NCBI GenBank assembly: GCA_024648655.1
Contig: JAGGDZ010000334.1
Location: forward strand, 1-21,156
Reading direction: 5' to 3'
Origin: Chloroflexota bacterium
GTDB taxonomy: Bacteria > Chloroflexota > Dehalococcoidia > Lucifugimonadales > JADFKI01
Length of the DNA: 21,156 nucleotides
Position numbers and translations under genes: made by a program
The notes under the pieces: generated by a model
The model's database searches: none
Seen by the model: the letters and a program-made list of their open reading frames with translations, nothing else
What the model was told of the DNA's origin: nothing
Shown here: positions 14,013-21,156 of the stretch, piece after piece
Layout: every line of letters begins with the position of its first letter
Numbering within the stretch: position 1 is the first letter of the stretch

Positions 14013-14051
14013 GCGGCGTCCTGCTTAATGTATGGTTAAGCTGGACGCCGC
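14013..14051 (+). promoter_or_regulatory. Strong intercistronic hairpin after the binding-protein gene
   Basis: GCGGCGTCC (14013-14021) pairs with GGACGCCGC (14043-14051); after a single T-T mismatch GCTTAA pairs with TTAAGC around a 7-base loop. No U-run follows, so it is not a classic terminator. In malE-malF-type operons such hairpins stabilise the 5' message and give more binding protein than permease; the same role is inferred here. Confidence 0.7.
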
Positions 14052-14114
14052 AAGGCAATACATTATTACTATAACCGCGACATCATCTCGCGACTTCCCC
14101 GGAGTGCGAACACA

Positions 14115-15062
14115 ATGAAGGTCTTCATACTGAGACGACTGCTCTTTCTGGTGTTTGCGATATTCGCTGCCACTCTGGTCGTGTTCGCGCTCTCTCGACT
14201 GCAAGGCGACCCTCGCAATGTGATGCTCAATGTGGGGTATGTGTCGCCTGAGCAATGGGAGGCATGGGGCAAGCAATTCCACCTCGACAAGCCGGTGATA
14301 GTGCAGTACGCCATCTGGATAGGGAAGGGCTTCTTGCAGGGAGACTTCGGTGACTCTCTGAAGACAGGCAAGCCGGTTATGCAGATGGTCGCGGGCTTCG
14401 CGCCCGCCAGCTTGCAGCTGGGGCTGTCCGCTGTGCTATTTGTGCTGATTACGGGGATTCCTCTGGGCATACTGTCCGCGGTCAAGCGTGGCACAATTTG
14501 GGACGTATTCGGCAGGACGTTCGCCGTGTTCGGACAGGCGCTCCCCCCCTTCTGGCTGGGCATAATGCTGATACTGGTTTTCTCGGTGACGCTTGACTGG
14601 CTCCCATCCGGCACACGCGGACACGACGCTACCAACTTTTTTGAGCGTCTCAAGTATTTTCCCATGCCGGCAATAACACTAGGGTGGCTGGCATCAGCCG
14701 GATTGATGCGCTTGGTGCGATCGTCCATGCTGGAAGTGCTTGACTCAGAGTTCGTGAAACTTGCGCGCGCAAAGGGCGTTAGCACGAACAAGGTTATCTG
14801 GAAGCATGCGTTCAGAAACGCGCTGATACCTCCTCTGACATTCGCGGGTCTGATCCTGGTTGGATTCATTGGGGGCACGGTCGTTACCGAAACCGTGTTC
14901 GCATGGCCCGGACTGGGTCAGATGACTTACACATCCATCATCAATAACGACTTCCCCCTGATGACAGGGGCTGTCCTTGTATTTACGCTGCTCTATGTAT
15001 TTGCGATTTTCCTGATCGATATTCTGTACGCATTCATAGACCCGCGAATACGCTACTCATAA
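14115..15062 (+). CDS. ABC transporter permease, DppB/OppB type
   Basis: A 315-residue inner-membrane permease. The first transmembrane helix (residues 8-29) is preceded by the usual ILRRL, and the periplasmic loop contains GDPRN and GDFGDSL as in DppB proteins. The EAA loop that contacts the ATPase is EFVKLARAKGVSTNKVIWKH (about 211-230), and the C-terminus ends with YAFIDPRIRYS. GGAG is eight bases before the ATG. It forms a pair with the DppC-type permease 21 bp downstream and serves the binding protein encoded upstream. The ATPase subunits must be encoded elsewhere. Confidence 0.93.
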   Translation: MKVFILRRLLFLVFAIFAATLVVFALSRLQGDPRNVMLNVGYVSPEQWEAWGKQFHLDKPVIVQYAIWIGKGFLQGDFGDSLKTGKPVMQMVAGFAPASLQLGLSAVLFVLITGIPLGILSAVKRGTIWDVFGRTFAVFGQALPPFWLGIMLILVFSVTLDWLPSGTRGHDATNFFERLKYFPMPAITLGWLASAGLMRLVRSSMLEVLDSEFVKLARAKGVSTNKVIWKHAFRNALIPPLTFAGLILVGFIGGTVVTETVFAWPGLGQMTYTSIINNDFPLMTGAVLVFTLLYVFAIFLIDILYAFIDPRIRYS

Positions 15063-15083
15063 GGACCTGGCCGAGGACCTGCA

Positions 15084-16064
15084 TTGACCACACCAGTACG
15101 ACAAATGAACATTGCTGACCTTGAGGCAAGCAACCGAGAGTCAACACTTGCCCGAACCTTCTATGTGTTCAGACGTTGGCCCCTCATTCCTATAATCATC
15201 CTGAGTATTCTTGGTCTGTGCGCTACTTTCGCGCCGCAAATCGCTCCCTACGAACCTGAAGAGGACCAACTGCGCGCGGTACTCGCGTCTCCGGCATGGT
15301 ATCCGTCGTGCGAAGAGGGCCAGCTTACGAACAAGTTCGAGAGTTGCAATACCAATGGCATCCCTTTGGGGCGGGACGGTGATGTCTATTACTTCATCAT
15401 AGGAGCGGACCAACTCGGGCGCGACCTATTGAGCAGGATAATCTTTGGGGCGCGGCTGTCGCTTAGCCTCGCTGCCATCGCCATCGCCATTGGCACGCTG
15501 TTCGGCACCACCGTCGGACTGGTGGCGGGATACTACGGCGGTCTTCTCGACGAGAGCATTATGCGAGTGGTGGATGTGTTCAACGCAATACCGTATATTT
15601 TGCTGGCGATTGCGCTGGTGTTCGTGCTCGGACAGAGCTTCCTCGTAGTAGCGTTCGTGCTCGCATTAGGCTCATGGGCGGGCATAGCACGGCTTGTGCG
15701 CGGGCAGACACTGCAAGTGCGAAACTTCGACTTCATTGCGCTCGCTCACATCGCCGGGGCATCGACCTTCCGCATTATGACGAAGCATCTGCTGCCTGCT
15801 GTCGCCAACACGGTTGTCGTGGCGACGACACTTCAGGTCGGCAGCACCATCCTTTCCGAGAGCATTCTTTCATTCCTTGGCGCGGGCGTACCACCTCCCA
15901 CTCCGTCGTGGGGGGCTGACATATCCAACGGCAGAGAGTATCTGGGGTCCGCATGGTGGGTGGCGTTCTTCCCGGGAATGGCAATCTTCCTGACGGTGCT
16001 GTCGTTCAATTTCATCGGCGACTGGCTGCGCGACCGCTGGGATCCGCGCCTTCGCCAGATATAG
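15084..16064 (+). CDS. ABC transporter permease, DppC/OppC type
   Basis: A 326-residue partner permease. It has the N-terminal OppC segment with a first helix at about 33-53, then LGRDLLSRIIFGARLSL, which is highly conserved in DppC, the EAA-like loop FIALAHIAGASTFRIMTKHL, and the terminal DRWDPRLRQI. The start is taken as TTG at 15084 because GAGGA lies six bases upstream; the ATG at 15105 has no ribosome-binding site. A long periplasmic loop after helix 1 (about residues 55-105) contains two cysteines. It probably forms a heterodimer with the preceding DppB-type protein. Confidence 0.93.
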   Translation: MTTPVRQMNIADLEASNRESTLARTFYVFRRWPLIPIIILSILGLCATFAPQIAPYEPEEDQLRAVLASPAWYPSCEEGQLTNKFESCNTNGIPLGRDGDVYYFIIGADQLGRDLLSRIIFGARLSLSLAAIAIAIGTLFGTTVGLVAGYYGGLLDESIMRVVDVFNAIPYILLAIALVFVLGQSFLVVAFVLALGSWAGIARLVRGQTLQVRNFDFIALAHIAGASTFRIMTKHLLPAVANTVVVATTLQVGSTILSESILSFLGAGVPPPTPSWGADISNGREYLGSAWWVAFFPGMAIFLTVLSFNFIGDWLRDRWDPRLRQI

Positions 16065-16089
16065 ACTTCCCGCTGGCATCACTGCGCCT

Positions 16090-16506
16090 ATGAGACTGCT
16101 GGAGGAGATATATAGCATCCGCTACCCGCTGCTGTGGGTGCTATTCATCGGCGGCGCCATTTTCCTCGTTCTGGTGGGTTCGGGCGTGCGCGTTCCGGGT
16201 TTGGAGCGGCAGATTGCGGTTTCCAAGGAGACACGAGATGCCGCCGCCACCGCGAACGCTCCGACGCTTTCGCGGGCTGAGGCAATAGAGCGTGTTCGCG
16301 AATTTCTTCGGACGGAGTGCAGGAACGGCCCGGCGTATCTGGAGGGCGATCCGCAATTCACTGCCGTGTTTATGAGTTCGCCTGTCACTGACGATCACCA
16401 CGTGAGGGGCAAGATGGAGTGGACGGTGATACACACGCCGACGGACGACTTCTGGCGTCTGTATGAGAACGACGGGAAAATTGTGACGGTCATAGGTGAC
16501 TGTTAG
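16090..16506 (+). CDS. Hypothetical single-pass membrane protein
   Basis: A 138-residue protein that I do not recognise. One transmembrane helix (about residues 13-32) is followed by a soluble domain rich in alternating charged and aromatic residues, with SRAEAIERVREFLRTEC and a C-terminal WTVIHTPTDDFWRLYENDGKI that looks like a short beta-sheet domain of the PepSY/NTF2-like size class; this is only an impression. It follows the permease gene by 25 bp and may be the last gene of that transcript. Its stop overlaps the convergent MscS-type gene by 4 bp. No clear ribosome-binding site precedes the ATG, so the start is uncertain. Confidence 0.6.
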   Translation: MRLLEEIYSIRYPLLWVLFIGGAIFLVLVGSGVRVPGLERQIAVSKETRDAAATANAPTLSRAEAIERVREFLRTECRNGPAYLEGDPQFTAVFMSSPVTDDHHVRGKMEWTVIHTPTDDFWRLYENDGKIVTVIGDC

Positions 16507-17708
16507 GGGTCTCTCAGCTCTTCAGTGGCTATGGCGGTGGACGTAGGCGTGTCCTCCGTAACATTGGCAACATTGGCATTCATACCTTCCGTCTCGGCAG
16601 CAGGCAGGAGGTCGCCGGGGAGCGCGGATGTGAGCTTTCGCACGGGGTAATTGATTTCGATGCCTTCGTCTTTGAAGCGCTTGTGAAGACGCATCATCAT
16701 CTCGTGCTTGATGGCGAAAGTTGCGACGCGGTCCGCTCCCTGAAAAATGAGGCGGAAGTTGATGTTGGAGTCGGAAAACTCAGAAAAGCGAACGATTGGC
16801 TCGAACTCCTTATTCGCGTCATCGGATTCTTCAATCACGTCGCCGGCTACCTCAAGGCAGACACGCTCGACTTCTCTTAAATCTGAGTCGTAGCTGACGC
16901 CACACTCGACTACTCCGGTTACGGCGGGTGTGGGCGTAGTGTAGTTGGTAAGAATGCTATCGGTTATCAGGTTGTTTGGCACAACTATCACATTGTTGAA
17001 TCGGCTTCGGAGAACGGTGCTGCGCCAGCCTATGTTTACCACAAATCCGGCGCGCTCTGAATCAATTTCCACATAGTCACCCTCGCTGATGTGTCCTTCG
17101 GCAACGACATACGTTCCAGCGATGAAACTGGTTATGGTCGGAGTCAGCGCGAGCGCTACAGCAAGACCGCCTATGCCGATACCCGCGAGAAGAGGCGTAA
17201 TTGGGATGCCCAGTACATCGAGCACAATGAGCGCGCCGAGAGTGAAGACGACGATGGATGTTATTCGGATGAGTATGGGAAAGATTACGGTGTTCAGAGC
17301 GGTGCGCGTCTCATGGGGTGTGTGCGCACTGTACCATCGCATAAAAGCTATGATGAGGCGCGACGCAGTATAGCAGGCAAGCGCCGCGATGACTATTAGC
17401 CATAGGTTGTGCCCCAATTGCCCCAGGTTAGAAACGAAGCCGAGAGAAGGGCTGGATGCGCGCGAAATAGAGACTAGGGCGAGACGTATGCCGTATAAAG
17501 CGGTTAGCAGAGCCAACGGCACACGGAGAGCGCCTATTATTCGTATCTCCACGGAGCGGAGTGGACTTTCGCTGCGATTGGTCAGCAGTCTTAAGACCTG
17601 CCGCAGCAAAAAATTGGCTAGGAAAGCGATTGCAGTGGATGCAGCGACGACGGCAAAGCCGAACGCCAGAGCTGCCACAACGCTGTCGCCGAAGATCTCA
17701 GGCAGCAT
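16503..17708 (-). CDS. Mechanosensitive ion channel, MscS family
   Basis: A 401-residue channel expected to open under membrane tension during hypo-osmotic shock. Five hydrophobic helices are visible; the last is the pore helix LLAGIGIGGLAVALAL, corresponding to TM3 of MscS. The beta domain follows with EGDYVEIDSERAGFVVNIGW and the signature FNNVIVVPNNLI, then the alpha/beta C-terminal domain (RLHKRFKDEGIEINYPVR). The C-terminal tail of about 40 residues is low in complexity and contains a 9-bp coding tandem duplication (16560-16577, ANV-ANV). A weak AGG is eight bases before the ATG. It lies 45 bp downstream of the gamma-glutamyltransferase-like gene on the same strand and may be co-transcribed with it. 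Confidence 0.92.
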   Translation of the reverse strand: MLPEIFGDSVVAALAFGFAVVAASTAIAFLANFLLRQVLRLLTNRSESPLRSVEIRIIGALRVPLALLTALYGIRLALVSISRASSPSLGFVSNLGQLGHNLWLIVIAALACYTASRLIIAFMRWYSAHTPHETRTALNTVIFPILIRITSIVVFTLGALIVLDVLGIPITPLLAGIGIGGLAVALALTPTITSFIAGTYVVAEGHISEGDYVEIDSERAGFVVNIGWRSTVLRSRFNNVIVVPNNLITDSILTNYTTPTPAVTGVVECGVSYDSDLREVERVCLEVAGDVIEESDDANKEFEPIVRFSEFSDSNINFRLIFQGADRVATFAIKHEMMMRLHKRFKDEGIEINYPVRKLTSALPGDLLPAAETEGMNANVANVTEDTPTSTAIATEELRDP

Positions 17709-17753
17709 CGTTTGTACCTGTCAACTCAAGTGCATATAGGATTATGCGTAATT

Positions 17754-19553
17754 TTACAACGCCATCGCATACCCTATCGTGTTCTTGGCGGACGCTGCGC
17801 CCGCTATGACACCCTTGTCCGAATGCCAGCGGATGCCCATGACCTTGCCGTTCGCCCAGTCTCCGGCCAGTTCGATCTCGTGACCGCGCCGCTCCAGTTC
17901 TCGCCGCACGTCGATGGAGATACGAGATTCCGCCACCACGTGGGCAGGAAACGCAGCGCGCGGGTAAAAAGACGACGGGAAGTGCGTCGAATGGACGGTG
18001 GGCGCATCAAGGGCTTCCTGCAAGTTCATCCCGAAGTCGATGTGGTTTAGGAAGAACTGGAGCGTCCACTGTTCTTGCGAGTCGCCGCCCGGCGTGCCGA
18101 ATGCCATGAAAGGCTCGCCGCTCTTCGTAACGAGGGTGGGTGTCAGAGTGGCGCGTGGACGCTTGCGCGGCTGGAGTGCGTTGGGCCGGTCGGGGTTCAG
18201 ATAAAACATTTGGCCGCGCGTTCCGAGCGGGAATCCCAACCCCTTGATCACGGGGGATGTACCGAGCCATCCGCCGCTAGGAGTAGCGGCAACCATGTTG
18301 CCCTCGGCGTCCATCGCGTCTAGGTGCGTGGTGTCGCCGATGTGTGCATGGCCGAGGCCGAGGTCTCTAACCTCGCGCGCACCGATGCCAAGCGCGGCGC
18401 GGTTGTCCTCCGCAACACCTATAGCCGTGTAGTCGGGTGCCCCACCGCCGAGGTCTCCGGGGCGGAGTTCGTGGGACGCAAGGGCGCCAATCTGCGCCGC
18501 GCGCTTCTGTGCGTAGTCGTCGGAGAGCAGCATGTCGATAGGCACTTCGTCGAATTCGGGGTCGCCGTAGTACGCTTCGCGGTCGGCGAAGGCGAGCTTT
18601 GCGGACTCGATCCATGTGTGCAGGTAGTCGGCGGAGTTGTGACCGAGCGCGGCGAAGTCCATTGTCTTCAGGATTGCGAGCTGCTGGAGGAAGAGCGGCC
18701 CCTGAGTCCATGTCGAGCACTTGTGAACATCCAAGCCGTTGTATTCAAGCGAGACGGGCTGTTCCACTGTGGCATGCCATTCCGAGATGTCCTCATACGA
18801 GAGTATGCCCTTGTGGACGACTCCGCTGGCGTCTTCGACGGGATTATCTTGAATGAATTTGATTATCTTCTCGGCAACGCCGCCCCTGTAGTATTCGTCG
18901 CAGGCGGCTTCGATACCTGCGATGCGTCCCTTGCCTTGCGCCTGCTTTTCGGCATCGCACAGGGAGCGCAGCATCGCACCGAAGTCGGGATTGCGGATAA
19001 GCTCGCCGGTATAGGGCGCGCTGCCGTTGCGGAAGTAAATCTCGCCGGTGGTGGGGTAAAGTTCGGTGTACTTGGCGTGGTCGGCTTCGAGGCGCTGCCG
19101 GAGACCGTCATAGAGTGGGAATCCGTTCTCGGCGAGGTCTATCGTGGGCTGCACGACTTCGGCGAAGCTCATCGTGCCCCAGCGCGCCAGCGCGGTCGTC
19201 CATGTGCCGACGACGGCTGGAACGCAGGCGGGCAGGTAGCCGTCGCCGGGGATGAGATCGATGCCGTTCTGTCTGCACCAGTCGATAGTAAATGCCTCAG
19301 CTGACCAGCCCATGCCGGAGATTGCGTAAGTTCTGCCTTCCTTGGCGGAGTACACAAGCGTTGGGACTTCGCCGCCGATGCCGCAGGACTGGGGTTCCAG
19401 CAGCGTCTCGCAGATGCCCATTGCGGCAGCCGCATCGATGGCGTTACCCCCGCGCATGAGCATCTGCAATCCGACTGAAGAGACCAGGTAATGGCCGGAA
19501 GTTACAACTCCCCGGGCACTCATAACGACGGGTCGAGTGGTGAATGATGGCAT
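17754..19553 (-). CDS. Gamma-glutamyltransferase/acylase family Ntn-hydrolase
   Basis: A 599-residue member of the GGT family, which self-cleaves before a threonine that becomes the N-terminal nucleophile. The predicted nucleophile is Thr408 in GDTTHLDAMD, equivalent to Thr391 of E. coli TTHYSVVD. Other family segments are RGGNAIDAAAA, SCGIGGE, WTQGPLFLQQL, LAFADREAYYGDP, RPRATLTPTLV and FGTPGGDSQEQW. No signal peptide is seen, so it is probably cytoplasmic, unlike E. coli GGT. The TPGGDSQEQW form is characteristic of the subgroup often called GGT-like acylases, so the substrate may not be glutathione. AGGAGG lies six bases before the ATG, the strongest ribosome-binding site in the window. 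It is followed by the MscS-type gene. Confidence 0.9.
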   Translation of the reverse strand: MPSFTTRPVVMSARGVVTSGHYLVSSVGLQMLMRGGNAIDAAAAMGICETLLEPQSCGIGGEVPTLVYSAKEGRTYAISGMGWSAEAFTIDWCRQNGIDLIPGDGYLPACVPAVVGTWTTALARWGTMSFAEVVQPTIDLAENGFPLYDGLRQRLEADHAKYTELYPTTGEIYFRNGSAPYTGELIRNPDFGAMLRSLCDAEKQAQGKGRIAGIEAACDEYYRGGVAEKIIKFIQDNPVEDASGVVHKGILSYEDISEWHATVEQPVSLEYNGLDVHKCSTWTQGPLFLQQLAILKTMDFAALGHNSADYLHTWIESAKLAFADREAYYGDPEFDEVPIDMLLSDDYAQKRAAQIGALASHELRPGDLGGGAPDYTAIGVAEDNRAALGIGAREVRDLGLGHAHIGDTTHLDAMDAEGNMVAATPSGGWLGTSPVIKGLGFPLGTRGQMFYLNPDRPNALQPRKRPRATLTPTLVTKSGEPFMAFGTPGGDSQEQWTLQFFLNHIDFGMNLQEALDAPTVHSTHFPSSFYPRAAFPAHVVAESRISIDVRRELERRGHEIELAGDWANGKVMGIRWHSDKGVIAGAASAKNTIGYAMAL

Positions 19554-19696
19554 TGACAGCCTCCTGCAAAAGGGGAATTAAATGGATAGACAGGATGATA
19601 GCAGAAATAGAGGGGTATATGGTGAGCATGTACAAACTCCGCCGTGAGTCTCCGGATGGGGAGAGTCGTCACATTCCCACGCAGGCGCTATCCATT

Positions 19697-19724
19697 AAGC
19701 GCGCTCAATTAGGCGCGCTCAATT
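19697..19724. repeat. 14-bp tandem duplication (one mismatch)
   Basis: AAGCGCGCTCAATT (19697-19710) is followed by AGGCGCGCTCAATT (19711-19724), a few bases beyond the stop codon of the adjacent methyltransferase gene. The remaining 19554-19696 gap shows only a near copy of the dispersed TGGACAGGAT motif at 19587-19596. Confidence 0.85.
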
Positions 19725-19730
19725 TACAAT

Positions 19731-20489
19731 TTAGGACTTTCTTGCTTCGATGAGATATTTCGCAGCGTAAAAGTCCAGTCCATCCCCGGCCTCCAGCCTT
19801 TCTTGAAGTGCGAATAGGGATGGAAGATATGTCTCTACCGTGAAACCCGGCACTTCCCAAGGAACCGCCTTGAGGTAGTAAACAATCGCGCCTACGTCCG
19901 TGAAAGATAGGTTGCCTTCCCACTCCTGAACATTCGCTATGGTCAAGCCAGCCGCTTTCAGCATTGGCACGTACTTTTCAGCCGTCGAATTGGGCCATTG
20001 GGGTTCTGCGTAGAAGAATGCCTGAAGATCCCAAGCCCACATTCCGTGAACCTGCTGTGTGAGGAATGTACCACCATCGGCGAGCACGCGGGCGACTTCG
20101 CTTGGGTTAAATGCCGCATGTCGATTTAGGACCAGATCGAATTCGTTGTCTGCGAAGGGCATTGGAGCAATAGTGGACATCGGAGCTTTGACGACCTTCA
20201 CGCCCAATGGTGAGAGCCGCTCGATTGCCAGCTCAAAATTCGGGAGATAGTCCTCGGTGGCGACGACCTTTGTGGGCCAATGGTTGCGCAGGCTCAGCAA
20301 CTTTTCGCCGCCGCCGGTGTCCATATCAACTACGGACGAAGAGCGCTGCATAAGCTCGGCGACACGATGTAGATATGACCAGGGCAATTGCCCTTCCGTC
20401 ATTCGACCTTCGAGGTACGAGAAGTCCCAACCGATGAAGGGCTGTCGTTCCTCATTCAGCCATGTTTCTATGATTTCGGTGCGGTTCAT
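19731..20489 (-). CDS. Class I SAM-dependent methyltransferase (Methyltransf_11-like)
   Basis: A 252-residue cytoplasmic methyltransferase. Motif I is VVDMDTGGGEKLLSL (about residues 59-73), followed by the acidic residue of motif II in VVATEDY. ADNEFDLVLNRHAAF corresponds to motif IV, and VARVLADGGTFLTQQV to the post-core strand. Such proteins are commonly annotated as small-molecule or unknown-substrate methyltransferases, and nothing here reveals the substrate. The ATG at 20489 is preferred over an in-frame TTG at 20498. It stands alone: the GGT-like gene is 178 bp downstream and the plus-strand secreted-protein gene is divergent. Confidence 0.85.
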   Translation of the reverse strand: MNRTEIIETWLNEERQPFIGWDFSYLEGRMTEGQLPWSYLHRVAELMQRSSSVVDMDTGGGEKLLSLRNHWPTKVVATEDYLPNFELAIERLSPLGVKVVKAPMSTIAPMPFADNEFDLVLNRHAAFNPSEVARVLADGGTFLTQQVHGMWAWDLQAFFYAEPQWPNSTAEKYVPMLKAAGLTIANVQEWEGNLSFTDVGAIVYYLKAVPWEVPGFTVETYLPSLFALQERLEAGDGLDFYAAKYLIEARKS

Positions 20490-20659
20490 GCGCGACAATC
20501 TCTACTCATCACTTTGCTGGTCCGTCCTTAAAGTATTCCGTCCGCGCTGTGTTCGGATATGCCGGACGCAGCGATTCACATCTCCTAGCAGCAAACGGAT
20601 ATAAATGTTGGTGGGCCGGGATGTACCGAACTGCGAATTTTTCGGTGGGAGGTTCCACT

Positions 20660-20687
20660 ATAGATGTGTCGGGATAGATGTGTCGGG
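20660..20687. repeat. Exact 14-bp tandem duplication
   Basis: ATAGATGTGTCGGG is present twice without spacer or mismatch (20660-20673 and 20674-20687). Confidence 0.92.
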
Positions 20688-20807
20688 AAGAGCTGCCGCC
20701 CTTATGTTCAGGCTGTGGTGGCGGGAACCAGGCCTAGGTGGTGGATTTGGGCGCAAGTGTTATGTTTACGCAGGAAACCGACAGTGGTACACTTTAACCT
20801 GTTAGGG

Positions 20808-20823
20808 CAACTTTGGGACAGTT
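20808..20823 (+). mobile_element. Solo sequence resembling the IS-remnant inverted repeat
   Basis: CAACTTTGGGACAGTT matches 15 of 16 positions of the right end of the 9082-9519 element (9501-9516), in the same orientation. The interval upstream shows no recognisable transposase, so it may be a lone end or chance similarity. Confidence 0.3.
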
Positions 20824-20868
20824 TTTCGAGGAACGATCTTTTCGTTGCGATTAAAAGGGGGGATGTAC

Positions 20869-21156
20869 ATGGATCTTTTCAGGTCTCTTGCGCGACCCTG
20901 GCGTCTCCTGTCTTGGGTTGCCATGTTTGCTGTCCTGCTGTCCTTCCATGGCGGCGTGGTCTTCGCCCAAAGCACGGATGAAACAGCGGACTGTTCCGAC
21001 TCCGATGACGCCCCCGTTCCGACCGTGGTTGAGGTCACGGCAGTTCCCATCGTAGTCACCTCCACGACCGACGATTACTTCGTTCTGTACGTCAAGTATA
21101 ACGAGGATGGCACAGAGGTGAAGCAGCCCGTCTTGGTGAAGCGGGGGGAGGCGGGG
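20869..21156 (+). CDS. Secreted protein, N-terminal part only
   Basis: The first 96 residues of an exported protein are visible; the gene continues beyond the right edge. The signal peptide has basic residues (FRSLARPWR), a hydrophobic core and a probable cleavage site after VVFA. The mature part begins with an acidic Asp/Thr-rich stretch and then the strand-rich segment DYFVLYVKYNEDGTEVKQPV. I have an uncertain memory of similar segments at the start of large secreted proteins in SAR202-type Chloroflexota. AAAAGGGGGG ends six bases before the ATG at 20869; an ATG at 20863 directly abuts it and is less likely. No function is assigned. Confidence 0.7.
   Translation, partial: MDLFRSLARPWRLLSWVAMFAVLLSFHGGVVFAQSTDETADCSDSDDAPVPTVVEVTAVPIVVTSTTDDYFVLYVKYNEDGTEVKQPVLVKRGEAG

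Larger units (their letters stand above)
20490..20868. other. Divergent intergenic region
   Basis: These 379 bp separate the methyltransferase from the divergent secreted-protein gene. They contain a 14-bp tandem duplication (20660-20687), a sequence matching the IS-remnant end (20808-20823), and a weak promoter candidate TTTACG-N17-TACACT (20765-20793). No gene is supported. Confidence 0.5.

Noticed and set aside
18324..19304. 326-codon plus-strand open frame opposite the GGT-like gene
   Set aside because: The minus-strand gene has clear family motifs and a strong ribosome-binding site. The antisense frame is a by-product of GC-rich codon usage.
20605..20981. Small plus-strand frames before the secreted-protein gene
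   Set aside because: They overlap the real start in other frames and show no family features; a faint CxxC pattern near 20710 was not enough to call a transposase.

Overview
The window looks like ordinary chromosome of a GC-rich, free-living bacterium, most likely a member of the Chloroflexota (SAR202/Dehalococcoidia-like). That placement is an inference. It rests on lipoproteins with long Ala/Pro/Thr linkers, a solute-binding-protein/permease/amidohydrolase/gamma-glutamyltransferase gene repertoire, and a dispersed repeat that reads STGSGR in one frame. No rRNA, tRNA, CRISPR array or prophage was found.

Layout. At 1-1398 (minus strand) a truncated lipoprotein gene follows prfB, which carries an intact +1 programmed frameshift. 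From 1822 to 7558 (plus strand) come an N-acyl-D-amino-acid deacylase-type amidohydrolase, a four-carbon acid sugar kinase (DUF1537), a THUMP-type tRNA/RNA methyltransferase that overlaps it by ATGA, and aroA. Convergent to aroA (7572-9002, minus) is a Thr/Pro-rich, mucin-like surface protein. A 662-bp gap follows; it contains a 438-bp remnant of an insertion sequence with inverted repeats, a start-proximal hairpin and a decayed zinc-ribbon transposase start. lepA (minus) follows. From its divergent promoter region an ABC uptake cassette runs to the right: a lipoprotein binding protein and two DppB/DppC-type permeases with no ATPase in the window, then a small membrane protein. An MscS-type channel, a gamma-glutamyltransferase-family enzyme and a class I methyltransferase sit on the minus strand. 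The window ends inside a secreted-protein gene on the plus strand.

Functionally, the deacylase, the gamma-glutamyltransferase and the dipeptide-type ABC system fit scavenging of peptides and modified amino acids, while prfB, lepA and aroA are housekeeping genes. I see no defence, biosynthetic or other novel multi-gene system.

The most unusual feature is at small scale. Nearly every longer intergenic gap carries an exact or near-exact tandem duplication of 11-16 bp, two of them spanning a stop codon, and 9-12-bp tandem duplications of the same kind also appear in permissive coding regions. Other points of interest are the IS remnant, a dispersed repeat absorbed into a methyltransferase reading frame, and an AroA with serine at the position of E. 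coli Pro101.
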